Position numbers and translations under genes: made by a program. Positions 51,501 to 60,975 of a DNA stretch of 64,000 nt are shown here, one piece after another. The DNA is from an uncultured Selenomonas sp. Its GTDB lineage: Bacteria; Bacillota; Negativicutes; Selenomonadales; Selenomonadaceae. Numbering within the stretch: position 1 is the first letter of the stretch; each line of letters starts with the position of its first letter. A model generated the notes under the pieces. The model was not told the origin of the DNA, did no database searches, and was given only the letters and a program-made list of their open reading frames with translations. Location: the NCBI GenBank assembly GCA_905372355.1, contig CAJPOT010000007.1, positions 62,001 to 126,000 of the forward strand, written 5' to 3'.

Positions 51501-54500
51501 TTGCCCACGCCTTGTCGCCGTTGATGCGCTTGAGTTTGTAGACGATGTCTTTGTTCAGCGTATCCATCGGATCGGCGCTGTTTTTCACATTGGCGTCGCT
51601 CTGACCGTGGTGCGCATGTCCGCCCGAGAGGTTCTCGTAGTGCGGACGGTAACCCTCGTAGTCTCCCTTCTCATCGCCGTACAGCGTATAGTCAAGCTCG
51701 ATGGGACTTTCCCCCGTGCCGAGATCGACACTGAGCTTGAGCTTGTCGTGGAAGGCCTGCTTGTTATCAGGGCTCAGCGCCTTGCCGCCGATCTTGGCAA
51801 GCGGGTCTCCGTCGTACGTCTTGGAGAAGTCCGCGCCGTTCTTCAGCCACGTCTTCTTGAGGTCGAGCGTCAAAGGCTTGATGACACCCGTGCCGTAGAC
51901 GGTGTTGTCGCCGTCGTAGAAGTAGTTGTTTGCGACGGAACCGGGCGTCTGCAGGCTGGCAAGGGCATCCTTGATGCCCGTAAGCTCGACGTCGCGCGCC
52001 TCGGGCGTACCGTTGAGATTGCCCTGCGGGCGCTTGACATGCTTATAGACAGCCGTATTGCCCGGCGTGTCAAGGAAGGAGCCTTCCACAGCACGGTCGC
52101 CGTAGCGTCCCGAGAGCTTCCCAGCGAAGGTGTTGGCCCTCGCATTTGCGGGGTCACTGAAGTTGAAGAACCCCGTGTCACGCTGTGCAACGCCGTCGAA
52201 CTGCAGCCCCTTCTTCACGGCATTCGTGACATTGGCGTTACCGTCGTAGTTCTTGCCCCAGCCGTTCGTCTTCGTGAGCGTCAGCTGCTTCTGCCAGATG
52301 TTGCCGAGACCGTCGAACTTGTGCCCGTCATGCACCGTGCTGTCCGCGGGATCGATGAACGTCGTAGTCTCCGACGCAGCGGTCTTCAACGTATTGCCCG
52401 CCGCATCGACGACGCGAATCTGGAAGGTGTAGTTCTTGTTCGCTGCATCATCCTTGAGGCGCATCTTGTAGGTGACGTCCTTGTTCGCCGGCTGCAGCGG
52501 CCCCGTGTAATGCGGGTCGCGGTTCGCATTAGCATCCGTATATTCGCCCGTCGCGTTGAAGTCGAGCTTCTCACCATGTGCAAAGCCACTGTTCTCGTCG
52601 CCACCGATCTTGCCGTCGCCGTCGAGCGTGATGACCTTCTTCCAGTCGAGGTTCGGATTGTGTTCAACGAACTTGCCCGTCTTCTCGTCCTTCGTATAGT
52701 AGCCGTCCTTGACCTCCGTCGTGCCGTCGTAGACCTTCTGCACGAGGTGGAGCGTCAGCGCCACGCGCCTACCAAAGATCTCACCGCGCCCAAAGCCCGA
52801 CGCATCGCGGTCATAGTTCTGGCTGAAGCGGTAGACGCCATCGGCACCGCGCTTCGCATCCGTCAGATGCGAATAGTCAAAGTTGCCGTCGCTTAAGGCG
52901 AACTGGAACTTGACATCCTTTCTCTTGCCGACGTCCTTCGCCGCGGTATTCGCACTCGCGACATAGTCGGCGCGCTCGACCGTATAGCCATCCGCCCTAA
53001 GGTCGAGCGGCGTGCCGTCGTCCTTCGTGTAGCGCGTGCGCATATAGTTGACATACTGCACGGGGTTCTTGACGTCCGCTGTACCGTCGTACGACTTCTT
53101 GATCGGCGTCGTCGTAAAGCCAGCCTTGAGGTCGTCACCCGTCAGGATACGCTTCGTGATCTCGCCATCGCCGTGCAGACTGTAGGTTTCGCCATTTCGC
53201 GCGACTTCCTTGCCGTTGTACGACAGGGTATAATTCGACACCTTCGTCGTTCCCGTGGGGTCGATTTGGATATTGCCGTAGTTGACGCCTTCCTTGTTGA
53301 CATTCTCATCGAGATACGTCGCCGTGTAGTCCGTGCGGTTCAGATCGCCGCCGTCCGTACCTTTCCAGCCTCCCGTGATGTTCAGGAGCGTGTTGGGACT
53401 CGGGTTCTTGACCTTTTTGCCGCCGTCGTATTGCTTCGTCGCGTAGCCTGCAGTCACCGTCAAAGGTGCGCGGTTGATCTTGTTCGCCGTCGTCGTAAGG
53501 CCGTCGTTCGTCCCCGCCGCCGCATCATAGAGGACGCTGTTCGGGTGCTCCTCGTCGTAGACGACGTAGTTGTTCGCATAGTCCGTGCCGCCGGCATCCT
53601 GACCGTCGATCTTGAGCGTGTACTTGACCCACTTGTTCGCCGTATCGGACGCATCCGAAGCAGTGGCAGACGGGACGGCGGGATTTGCCACATAGGCTGC
53701 CGTCGTCGCATTCGTGCCGTAAGAGCCGGACGCAAAGACCACATCCTTCTTGCCCTCGGCGTCGTGGAATTCCACGAGGTCATTGGCATTCGCCGGCGCA
53801 TTGTTGATACGCACATCCGTATCGGCATTGTACGTCTTTTCGACGGGCTTCGTGCTCGCATAGAGCTTGCGCCTCTCGATGTCGCCCTTGGCATAGATGC
53901 TGCCGCCGTTGTGGTCGACCACCGTGCCGTCCGCCGCATTGATGAAGCGATAGTTGTTCCTGTCCGCTCCATCGCTCTGCACGGTATAGGCGACGTCGTA
54001 GCCGTTCGCGTTCGCCGCCGCCGGCGCGATGTTCGCATTCGCCACCTTCGGCGATCCGGCGGCAGTCCCCTGCTGATAGTAGCCCTTCGAGCTTCCGAGA
54101 GAAACCTCGTCGCCTGAAACGATATCCTCCTTCACCAAGGACAGGCGATCCTCGACGTCCTTGACGTCCGCCGTGCCGTCATACGCCTTGCGTGCATAGC
54201 CATCGAGCTTGACGCGCAGATCCTTCGGCGTGATCTTGCCCGTATCGTAGGCATGATAAACGCCGTCAATCATGCGGCTGCCGTTGGCATCCGCCGTCTT
54301 GAGAGCGTCGAAATCGAAGTTGTTCAGCGTATCTTTCGTGAACTTGAGCTTGAAGAGCACCTTCTTGCCCGTGTCCACGTTCTTGTCGTCCGCCGTATCC
54401 GCAGCATTGCGGTACGTCGCCGACGCCACCTTGTCGACCTTGAGATCGTAGAGATGGTTGTTCGAGCCGTCTGTGATCTCGCTCTTGTCGATATGACTGG

Positions 54501-57500
54501 CTTTCCATCCCGCAGGATTTTCAGGCGTGCCGTCCTTGACGAAGGCATTGCCGTCATACGTCTTGTCCAAGTCTTTGAGTTTCAGATTGAAATTCGCACG
54601 CGTGACCTGGAACGGCGTGATCTCGCCGTCGCCCGTCATCGTGTAACCTGCCGTATCATTGCCCTGGAGCGCGTTCTTCTCGCTGTCGGCGAGATAGTAG
54701 TTCGCTGCATCCGTGCCCGTGAGCTTGATACCCGTATAGTTGACGTTGTTCTTCTTATCCTCTTCTGTCCTCGTCGCATTCTTCGACTTGTATTCACGCG
54801 CATAGACGTTGGGGGCGACGGTGTCGATCTTGACATCATCTTGTACAGGCGTGAGACTGTCATCCCACTGCTTATCATTGCCGTCAAAGAAATGCAGTCC
54901 GTCATTCGGGGAATCTACGCCGCCGACCTTGACATTAGGCGTGTTGTCGAATACTTTCGTGACCGCATCGGCCTTGAGCCTCAGCGCACGGCGGTTGATC
55001 GTGTTCGTATGCGTCGTCAACGTCGCATGGCCATTCTCATCTTGCAATTCATAGTTATTGAAGAGCGCTGAATTGCCGCTGAGAGCAAGCGTATAGTCGA
55101 TCGTTCTGTTCTGATCGCCGACCTTCTTCTCCGTGTAGGAAGCCGTCGTCGCGTTTCCGAGATTGTCCTTCTTAATCAGTCCAGCTTCCGCCTGAGCAAC
55201 ACCGTTCTTGACGTTGTCGAACGTCACGAGCTGGTCGCCCGAAAGCTTAGCGCCGCTCTCATCGATGACGTCCTTCTTCGCATTGTACGTCTTCGTCACG
55301 TTGGAGTTGACGACATGTGCATAGACGGGACGCTTCGTGATCGTGCCGACGCCGAGCTTGCGCGTAATGGTGTTGTTCGCACTGTCGTAGCTGTAGCCCA
55401 CAGCCTGTCCCGCCGTATTGTTGAGATCGGCGAAATCGTAGTTCTTCAGCAGGTCATCGTTGAGCTTGAGCTTATAGGTGACATTACCCGTACCCGAATT
55501 TGCAGCTACGTTCTTGTCCAGATAGTTGGCCTCAACCAGCGTATAGCCAAGAGACTTCTCACCGATCGTGCCGCCAAGATCAACAGCAACCTTCGTGATG
55601 TAATTCGCCGCTTTCGTCGAATCGTTGTCGTACTTTACGGGAGTATCTCCGTCATAGACCTTCTTGACGCCCGCAAAATCAAAGCGGAAATCATCTTTAT
55701 TGACCTGGCGCTTTTCTATAATGCCCTTGCCCGTCATTGTATAGTAGCCGGCGTAATCCGCATCCTTGTCGAGAGGCTTTTCTCCTCCGCCTACCGCATA
55801 GACCAGACGATAATTCCCTGCATCCGTGCCCGTAAGTTTGATGCGACGATACGTCACATACTTCGCCTGATCCTGCGCAGCAGCATCCACATTGACATCC
55901 GCAGCATTGTAGTGGCGATAGTACTTGTCCGAAAGACCTGCGCCCGTGCCGTCCTTCGACGGGTCGATCTCATTGAGCTGGACGTCGTCAAGTACACCCG
56001 TGGAGCGGTCTGCATCGTCTGCTCCCGGCGCCGATTCGTGCTTTTTCGGCCTCGCCAATTCCAGCTTTCCCTGCCCCGTCGCTACATCGACATCACCGTT
56101 GTACTGCCGCTGGACATCCGTAGGAGCCTTGACGAGAAGATCCGCCTGGGTGATCGTGCCTTTGCCCGTAAGCGGCGCATTCACAGCATCCCATTTCTGT
56201 CCCGCATACGTCGAGCCACCATCCGGCGCATGGTAGAAAACATAGTTCGTCTGCACACCAGTAACCTTCGGCGTATAGAGAACCTTGTCGGCTGCATCGC
56301 CGGCATTGCGATTTTGATAAGCGCCCGTCGAGATATTGGACGCATCATCGAAGCCGTTCTCATTCTTGGCAAATCCCGCGTCCTTCTGTCCGCCATTGCC
56401 AAGACTGAGGAACGGATCTCCGCTGGTCGCGCCCTGGAGGATCAGTTTCGTCGTTCCGTCGTAGGACTTCGTGGTCATTTCCGGGTTCTTGGCGTTGCCG
56501 CTGAGGCTCACATACATCTTGCGCGACTGGATGTAGCCGACGCCGTCCTGCTCGAAGGTGATGCCATTGACGTCCACCGTGTACTTTCCTGTTGTCGCCG
56601 CATTCCCATCGTGCCAGTTGCCAAGCTCGTAATTCCCTGCGGCATCTCCGAGAAGCTTGATCTTATATTTGACGCCATAGGCAGCGGCACCTGCGTGCAG
56701 TGTAGCGCCATCATCCTCCTGCGCGTTTGCGTTCGGTGCCATAAAGTTTCCTGTATTGGCAGATGTCTTGTAGTATACGGAGTTCGCCCGCTCAATCTCG
56801 TAGCCGATGCCCGGCTTGAGTTCCGTCCCATCGACCGTGAGCTTCTGCAGTCCGTCCGCCTCGGCGCGTTTGTTCGCGTCGTACGTCTTCGTGACCTTGC
56901 TCTTCAAGAATATCTTGAGGTTGTCCTTCGTCAGGGCCATCTTCGTGATGTCGCCGAGGACGTCGAACGCATCGTCAATCTCATAGTTGCCGCTGTCCGC
57001 TCCCGTGAGAGCCGTCGAGATGCCCGTATATGCCACGGTATAGCCCGTGCCGCGGTTCACGGCTTTTTCGGTTTTCGCCGCATCCTTGTAATACGTTCCC
57101 GTGATCGTAGTGCCGGTGCCCGTATTGAGCGTGACCGTATCGCCCGAGATCTTGCCGTCGAGGGTATGCTTGCCATTCAGCAGCGACGCCGAAGCGTCAG
57201 AGCCGCCGTTGTAGCCGCGCGTGACTGTCGAAGTAGATGTAAGCGTCAGCTTCTTCGGCGTGATCTTGCCCGTGCCCGTCATCGTGATGGTATCGGTTGC
57301 GCCGCCGTTCGTCGTGCTCGTTCCATACTTCAGGCGATAGTTCGTCGCAGCGTTGGTGCCCGCGAGGCCGATCTTGTACTCGACGTCCTTGCCATCTTCA
57401 ATAACATCGCCCGTCGCCGTGCGCGAGACGTCCTTGTCGCCGGCCTCCAATCCGCTCGCCTTCTTCTTGTAGACGGCAGACGTCGCCGTGATGCTCGCGC

Positions 57501-60500
57501 CGTCGCCCGCGACGAGCTTGTGCTTGTCCGTCGCGCCCGCGGCATAGTCGAAGTTCGTGCCGAAGGTTTTGTCGGCAGCGAGGACGTCCGCATTGCCGTC
57601 ATACACCTTGTCGATGCCCGTCTTCTTCAGGAGATCGAGCGTAATCGTGCGCGGTTTGATTGTGGCTGTATTCTTGATGTCATACGTGTCTGTAGTCGTA
57701 AGGTCTTTCGTCGTGGCGCCATCTTCGAACGCATAGTTTTCGAGCGCCGAGCCACTCGCTTTAAGGGTATAGGAAAGAAACTGCGCGCCGTTGGGGCTCG
57801 TAGCTGAGTAAACATCCTTCGTATTGGCATTGCTGGCGTTCTTGTAGTATGCCTTGCCGTCTGCGGCGCTGATCGTGAATTGGAGGTTGTTCTTGTCCTT
57901 TTCGACAAGACCTTTTTGCGTGTCCGTAGCAGTGCCGGCATTCGCATCGACCGCAACCTCCACCTTATGCTCCGTGCCGTCAACGAGGAGGTAGTCCTTG
58001 CCATCGTATTCCTTCGAAGCGCCCGTGATGCTGAAGTGGCTTGCATCGAGCTTGCGCTTTTCAATCGTGCCTTTCCCCCAGAGCGTGCCGCCTGAAGTCA
58101 CGGCGGCAGCTGCATTCGGATCATCGTCAATGGCCTCACGGTAAAGGATATTGCCCTCCTGATCGACGAGCTTGTAGTTCTTCGTCTTCGCTGGGTCGGA
58201 AGTATTCTGAAGCTTGACACCTTCATATGCGACATCGTGCGCGCCTGCGTTCTTTGCTTCCTCATTCGTCGCTTTCGTCTTGTACTTCGCCGTGACATCA
58301 GCCTGGTTTAGCTTTACATCACCCGATGCCACAAGCGGCGTCGCCGAATCCAAAACAAGATTGGGATTCGGCTGATAAGCAGCGCCAATGACAGCCGATG
58401 TGCCGTCATACGTCTTGTTGATCCCCGTATCCGTAGTCAGCTTCGCCTTGATCGTCTTCTGAAGGATATTGCCCGTGAGCTTCTTGTCGTTGATCTTCGT
58501 CGCATCAAATTCGTAATTGCCGTCGGCGTTGCCGAAATGCACCTTGGAGCTGTCTACATAGATCGACTTGTTGTATCCAGCATTGGGACTTAGAGCCGCG
58601 CCTGACGTCCAGTTGCCTTTCTCGCGGAACGTCACGCCGTTGGTATTTATGGTCATCGTTGCGCCATCACCGTCGACGAGCCCTTCGGTTCGCACGACAA
58701 CATTGCCCGCCGTGAGCGCTGCTTTGAACGCATCTCCGGCGTTCGCTGTGCCGTCGTACTCACGCTCGATTTTGCCCATCTGTCCGACATCGCCGATAAC
58801 CTTGCGCTTCTCGATATGAAGATTCGCACCCGCGATGTCGTAGCCGTGCTGCCCGCTGACGAGCATGGCTTCCTTGCCCGCATTGCGCCGGCCGCCACCG
58901 CCGCCTTTGCCCTGCGAGTCCGCTTTGTTCAGTTCCACAAGGCTGCGATCCTTCGCGCCGTAGAGCTTGATGTCATCATCCGTCGTACCTACGCTCGTGA
59001 CGGGCGTGTAGTTGTCGCCGTCCTTATGCGCGATCTTCAGATAGTCGGCATTGTAGGTGCGCTTGGTGATGTCCTTGCCCCCATTGCTCTCCGTACCTGG
59101 GCGCTTGACATAGCTGCCGTTCGTCTTGTCCTCCGCTTGCACCGTATAGCCGGAAGCGATATTGTCCGAATGCCCGTGATTCGCCTGCTGAAAATCGGCA
59201 TACGAATACTCCGCCTGCACTGTCCCTTTCATAAAGGCGGTAAGAAGCGGCGTCGACTGCCCCGCGAAGATGCGCCATGTCTTGTTCGCACCACCCTCGT
59301 CGGAGATGTCCCAACCAGCGTAGGTTGCTGCCTGTTTGGCATCCTTTTCCACTGGTGTACCGCTAGGTACAACAAGGGTTGCTTTACCATTAGAATTCTT
59401 GGTATAGGAGTTAAAAATAAAATTTTGGGTCGTTGGTGCAGTCAAATCGGCAGTCGTAGTATATGCGTCTTTAATAAAACTGCCTGCAACATAATTGTCC
59501 AAAACCTGATAAACACCAGCAGAAACTCCACCTGTAGTTGTCCCAGTATTATAAACAGCATATATCTTAACATTGCCAGTTATAGCTCCAGCCAGTCCTC
59601 CCCCTTGCGTCACAGTCGCAGCATTATAGGCATGATCTAATGATGAACCATCCAACATTCCAACGATGCCGCCTGCATAGCTTCCCGCACCAATACTTGT
59701 CGTCGATTCATTATAGACGGCACTAATAACCGTGTTTTCTTTGGCATGACCGACAAGACCGCCGCCATATTGAACAGAGGAAAGATTTGCATTCTTCAGC
59801 CCGACGTTCATAATGGTCGCGCCTTTTGTCGTGCCGAACAGTCCCACATATTCCGCACTCGTGCCCGCGCCAAGCGTCAAACCCGAGATTTCATGGAACA
59901 TGCCATCGAATTTGCCCTTGAACGGATCCGTGCTCGTGCCATACGGCGTATGCGTGCCGGTCAGGGTGATATCGCTGCGCAGCATATAGTTCTTGTTCTT
60001 TTCCATGAGGTCCAGATCAGATTCCGAACCGATCAACTTGTACAGATTGTCCCCCGTCAAGTTTTTGTACTTTCCCGCCGCGCCTACGGTCGGCAGAGGG
60101 TCTGTCGGTATGCCGATATTCGTATGACCGACATGCACATAGCCCGTATACGGGCGCACCGTCTTTGTGCCATTAGCCTCCACCTTCAGTGGATCTATAT
60201 TGGCAAGCGTATATACCTCGCTCGACTCGATATTCGCATCGTTCATGATGCGAACGCTCCTGCCCTCGAGGACAATCTTAGCTGCTTTCAAGTTCTTCCC
60301 AGAGACATTATCGACGAGACTGACGACATCGGCTTTTGCCGACGAAGCCGCCTTCCCGTTTGCCGGCGTGTCAATAACAGTACCATTGCCGATCTTGCTG
60401 CTGTTCGCCGCCTGCGAATAGTCGACCCCCGTCAAATCCTGCGTCGTCACATAGAGGTTGCCGACGTCGACGCTCGCATCCTTGCCGAAGATCACGCCAT

Positions 60501-60864
60501 GCGTATTGGCGATATAGACATTGTTGCCGCCCTTCATCTCGCCGTCGATATGTGACGTCACATTGCCCGTGACAATATTGAGGTAATTGTTCGTCTTTGC
60601 GCCGCCATCAAACTTCACAGTCTCACCGCTCTTGACGGAAAAATCCTTCCAGCCGATGACATTGTTCGTCGTGGTGCTCGTGATGTTCGTCGTCGTTCCT
60701 GACTGACTGATCGCGGCACTGCCTGCACGCACGCCATTATTCGCTGGGCCGCCGCCGTCAGCAATCGGCGCACCGTGCGCCGTCGAGGCAATGCCGAGGA
60801 GGCCGGCAAAGAGACCGAGGCTGACCTGACACGCCAAGGCGTCCTTCTTGCTCATTCCTCTCAT
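48523..60864 (-). CDS. Giant filamentous-haemagglutinin-like adhesin with about 23 YDG repeats
   Basis: 4113 residues. Signal peptide (about 1-31, ending in AHG), then a two-partner-secretion domain (about 32-185; NNYLNIVTGNVTSHIDGEM, NTHGVIFGKDASVDVGNLYV). A GLUG-type stretch follows (about 340-450; GGGLVGHAKEN, AGGIVGMLDGSS), then about 23 repeats of roughly 120-150 residues, each opening with a variant of KxYDGT (about 700-3750). The C-terminal 250 residues are low-complexity, with a 44-residue tandem repeat, and end in a charged tail. TPS proteins are exported by an outer-membrane TpsB partner; none is in the window. No anchor or barrel is seen. ATG 60864 has AAAGGAAG. It follows the flagellin gene by 111 bp. 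Confidence 0.88.
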   Translation of the reverse strand: MRGMSKKDALACQVSLGLFAGLLGIASTAHGAPIADGGGPANNGVRAGSAAISQSGTTTNITSTTTNNVIGWKDFSVKSGETVKFDGGAKTNNYLNIVTGNVTSHIDGEMKGGNNVYIANTHGVIFGKDASVDVGNLYVTTQDLTGVDYSQAANSSKIGNGTVIDTPANGKAASSAKADVVSLVDNVSGKNLKAAKIVLEGRSVRIMNDANIESSEVYTLANIDPLKVEANGTKTVRPYTGYVHVGHTNIGIPTDPLPTVGAAGKYKNLTGDNLYKLIGSESDLDLMEKNKNYMLRSDITLTGTHTPYGTSTDPFKGKFDGMFHEISGLTLGAGTSAEYVGLFGTTKGATIMNVGLKNANLSSVQYGGGLVGHAKENTVISAVYNESTTSIGAGSYAGGIVGMLDGSSLDHAYNAATVTQGGGLAGAITGNVKIYAVYNTGTTTGGVSAGVYQVLDNYVAGSFIKDAYTTTADLTAPTTQNFIFNSYTKNSNGKATLVVPSGTPVEKDAKQAATYAGWDISDEGGANKTWRIFAGQSTPLLTAFMKGTVQAEYSYADFQQANHGHSDNIASGYTVQAEDKTNGSYVKRPGTESNGGKDITKRTYNADYLKIAHKDGDNYTPVTSVGTTDDDIKLYGAKDRSLVELNKADSQGKGGGGGRRNAGKEAMLVSGQHGYDIAGANLHIEKRKVIGDVGQMGKIEREYDGTANAGDAFKAALTAGNVVVRTEGLVDGDGATMTINTNGVTFREKGNWTSGAALSPNAGYNKSIYVDSSKVHFGNADGNYEFDATKINDKKLTGNILQKTIKAKLTTDTGINKTYDGTSAVIGAAYQPNPNLVLDSATPLVASGDVKLNQADVTAKYKTKATNEEAKNAGAHDVAYEGVKLQNTSDPAKTKNYKLVDQEGNILYREAIDDDPNAAAAVTSGGTLWGKGTIEKRKLDASHFSITGASKEYDGKDYLLVDGTEHKVEVAVDANAGTATDTQKGLVEKDKNNLQFTISAADGKAYYKNASNANTKDVYSATSPNGAQFLSYTLKASGSALENYAFEDGATTKDLTTTDTYDIKNTATIKPRTITLDLLKKTGIDKVYDGNADVLAADKTFGTNFDYAAGATDKHKLVAGDGASITATSAVYKKKASGLEAGDKDVSRTATGDVIEDGKDVEYKIGLAGTNAATNYRLKYGTSTTNGGATDTITMTGTGKITPKKLTLTSTSTVTRGYNGGSDASASLLNGKHTLDGKISGDTVTLNTGTGTTITGTYYKDAAKTEKAVNRGTGYTVAYTGISTALTGADSGNYEIDDAFDVLGDITKMALTKDNLKIFLKSKVTKTYDANKRAEADGLQKLTVDGTELKPGIGYEIERANSVYYKTSANTGNFMAPNANAQEDDGATLHAGAAAYGVKYKIKLLGDAAGNYELGNWHDGNAATTGKYTVDVNGITFEQDGVGYIQSRKMYVSLSGNAKNPEMTTKSYDGTTKLILQGATSGDPFLSLGNGGQKDAGFAKNENGFDDASNISTGAYQNRNAGDAADKVLYTPKVTGVQTNYVFYHAPDGGSTYAGQKWDAVNAPLTGKGTITQADLLVKAPTDVQRQYNGDVDVATGQGKLELARPKKHESAPGADDADRSTGVLDDVQLNEIDPSKDGTGAGLSDKYYRHYNAADVNVDAAAQDQAKYVTYRRIKLTGTDAGNYRLVYAVGGGEKPLDKDADYAGYYTMTGKGIIEKRQVNKDDFRFDFAGVKKVYDGDTPVKYDNDSTKAANYITKVAVDLGGTIGEKSLGYTLVEANYLDKNVAANSGTGNVTYKLKLNDDLLKNYDFADLNNTAGQAVGYSYDSANNTITRKLGVGTITKRPVYAHVVNSNVTKTYNAKKDVIDESGAKLSGDQLVTFDNVKNGVAQAEAGLIKKDNLGNATTASYTEKKVGDQNRTIDYTLALSGNSALFNNYELQDENGHATLTTHTNTINRRALRLKADAVTKVFDNTPNVKVGGVDSPNDGLHFFDGNDKQWDDSLTPVQDDVKIDTVAPNVYAREYKSKNATRTEEDKKNNVNYTGIKLTGTDAANYYLADSEKNALQGNDTAGYTMTGDGEITPFQVTRANFNLKLKDLDKTYDGNAFVKDGTPENPAGWKASHIDKSEITDGSNNHLYDLKVDKVASATYRNAADTADDKNVDTGKKVLFKLKFTKDTLNNFDFDALKTADANGSRMIDGVYHAYDTGKITPKDLRVKLDGYARKAYDGTADVKDVEDRLSLVKEDIVSGDEVSLGSSKGYYQQGTAAGSPKVANANIAPAAANANGYDVAYTVQSDGADRNNYRFINAADGTVVDHNGGSIYAKGDIERRKLYASTKPVEKTYNADTDVRINNAPANANDLVEFHDAEGKKDVVFASGSYGTNATTAAYVANPAVPSATASDASDTANKWVKYTLKIDGQDAGGTDYANNYVVYDEEHPNSVLYDAAAGTNDGLTTTANKINRAPLTVTAGYATKQYDGGKKVKNPSPNTLLNITGGWKGTDGGDLNRTDYTATYLDENVNKEGVNYGNIQIDPTGTTKVSNYTLSYNGKEVARNGETYSLHGDGEITKRILTGDDLKAGFTTTPIKKSYDGTADVKNPVQYVNYMRTRYTKDDGTPLDLRADGYTVERADYVASANTAAKDVGKRKDVKFQFALSDGNFDYSHLTDAKRGADGVYRFSQNYDRDASGFGRGEIFGRRVALTLHLVQKVYDGTTEVKDGYYTKDEKTGKFVEHNPNLDWKKVITLDGDGKIGGDENSGFAHGEKLDFNATGEYTDANANRDPHYTGPLQPANKDVTYKMRLKDDAANKNYTFQIRVVDAAGNTLKTAASETTTFIDPADSTVHDGHKFDGLGNIWQKQLTLTKTNGWGKNYDGNANVTNAVKKGLQFDGVAQRDTGFFNFSDPANARANTFAGKLSGRYGDRAVEGSFLDTPGNTAVYKHVKRPQGNLNGTPEARDVELTGIKDALASLQTPGSVANNYFYDGDNTVYGTGVIKPLTLDLKKTWLKNGADFSKTYDGDPLAKIGGKALSPDNKQAFHDKLKLSVDLGTGESPIELDYTLYGDEKGDYEGYRPHYENLSGGHAHHGQSDANVKNSADPMDTLNKDIVYKLKRINGDKAWANQAEGARYKDWELSENPSGADLRLSDAATDTRTDNKSGLRAVITPKKVEVQADSYSKIYDGTSSLTAPSLSAGELAKKQQELRSKLHVTDEEAAKMLKNDGIDFTVDTAASHFLNKDSRTADADVARDRAGNVLKDTKGNVLKDGKLVEYRLQKTGDAVKQGNYELPSAALPSGVQTDTVLGTGSITPRIVRVAFDPASTAAPDKIYDGTQYAVKDGNIHSRTFKLVDAVGDEGVVAADAGDVKLNQTHNVGKFASPNVKKDKNGVQAQDVTYHDGIELTNRRNKAGNYKLVSDNLKDTAKIMPRPITATLKNEPIVKEYDGTKEVQDLRRYIGKDANGKDAFETKTAFREGNINLVDKNAKVTGISAPAQPTWEAKDKARGMTLTKAEYDNKNVGKNRRVTYDIAMNSDNYMLVDAAGSSLMSGDRTAQIVSNRGEIDRRKIKIDAAKDANKIYDGTANVLNPLDNLSFNYNGASAEQNEANGLVKGEGDAVKTALGVQGVYRNDKDSDVDANAADSDAKDYKNHPVRYTFKKDEEHNPVLANYEITTAKGDNTIYGKGIIRRRTLDVLPDWQATYVGKGGMNFTGHIADGSAQANEGSPLTDKVKKDLQSFNSGVFFYGPKGSVDYRSPDPYEILGWYTKNGEKTLANGNYGSNYTLRSVPSKLFVAPRVDKVVPERTIRPDSKVYERAAFDESNAFGKSKDLNAALAYTGEGVNIGGTKPQQGTSTNASAAGIRQQGTGTNIGSSASVSGTAGMNGKVQGATGAANEAARVAGAQPGASVKPQGAQSGASVKPQGTTGGNAALAGGTAGQGGYYSPSAQPGASVKPQGAQSGAAVKPQGTTGGNAALAGGTASSGGYYSPSAQPGASVKPQGAQSGAAVKPQGATSAVGSAGRTGGAESVVDRGLAAAAGVSVGSSSDARTGASGSLRNSGSSSGAGSYADGSSKAADRGLANALGKGVGSAGYYSGKGYSHTDDDEEEEIKKKTKASA
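48880..49175. repeat. 132-bp tandem repeat in the adhesin C-terminus
   Basis: Units of 132 bp recur at about 48895, 49027 and 49159, encoding AQPGASVKPQ, GAQSGAxVKPQ, GTTGGNAALAGGTA and GGYYSPS. There are about 2.3 copies with few differences, so copy number may vary between strains without shifting the frame. Confidence 0.8.
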
Positions 60865-60884
60865 TTCTTATCTTCCTTTCTATC

Positions 60885-60920
60885 GCAAGAGAAGCCACCA
60901 CAAGATGTGGTGGCTTTCTT
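60885..60920 (-). terminator. Hairpin between flagellin and the giant adhesin
   Basis: 11-bp stem AAGCCACCACA (60892-60902) and TGTGGTGGCTT (60906-60916) with a 3-base loop and a weak T-rich tail on the minus strand. It lies 28 bp before the adhesin start and leaves little room for a separate promoter after it. Confidence 0.7.
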
Positions 60921-60975
60921 TCCTTCTCGACTCCTGCCTCGGCAGGGCATTGAGGCGGCAAAAGCCACCTGTATC

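Noticed and set aside
49285..57807. Long plus-strand frames (1203 and 830 codons) antisense to the giant adhesin
   Set aside because: Same codon-bias shadow; no start signals or recognisable domains, while the minus frame shows clear repeats.
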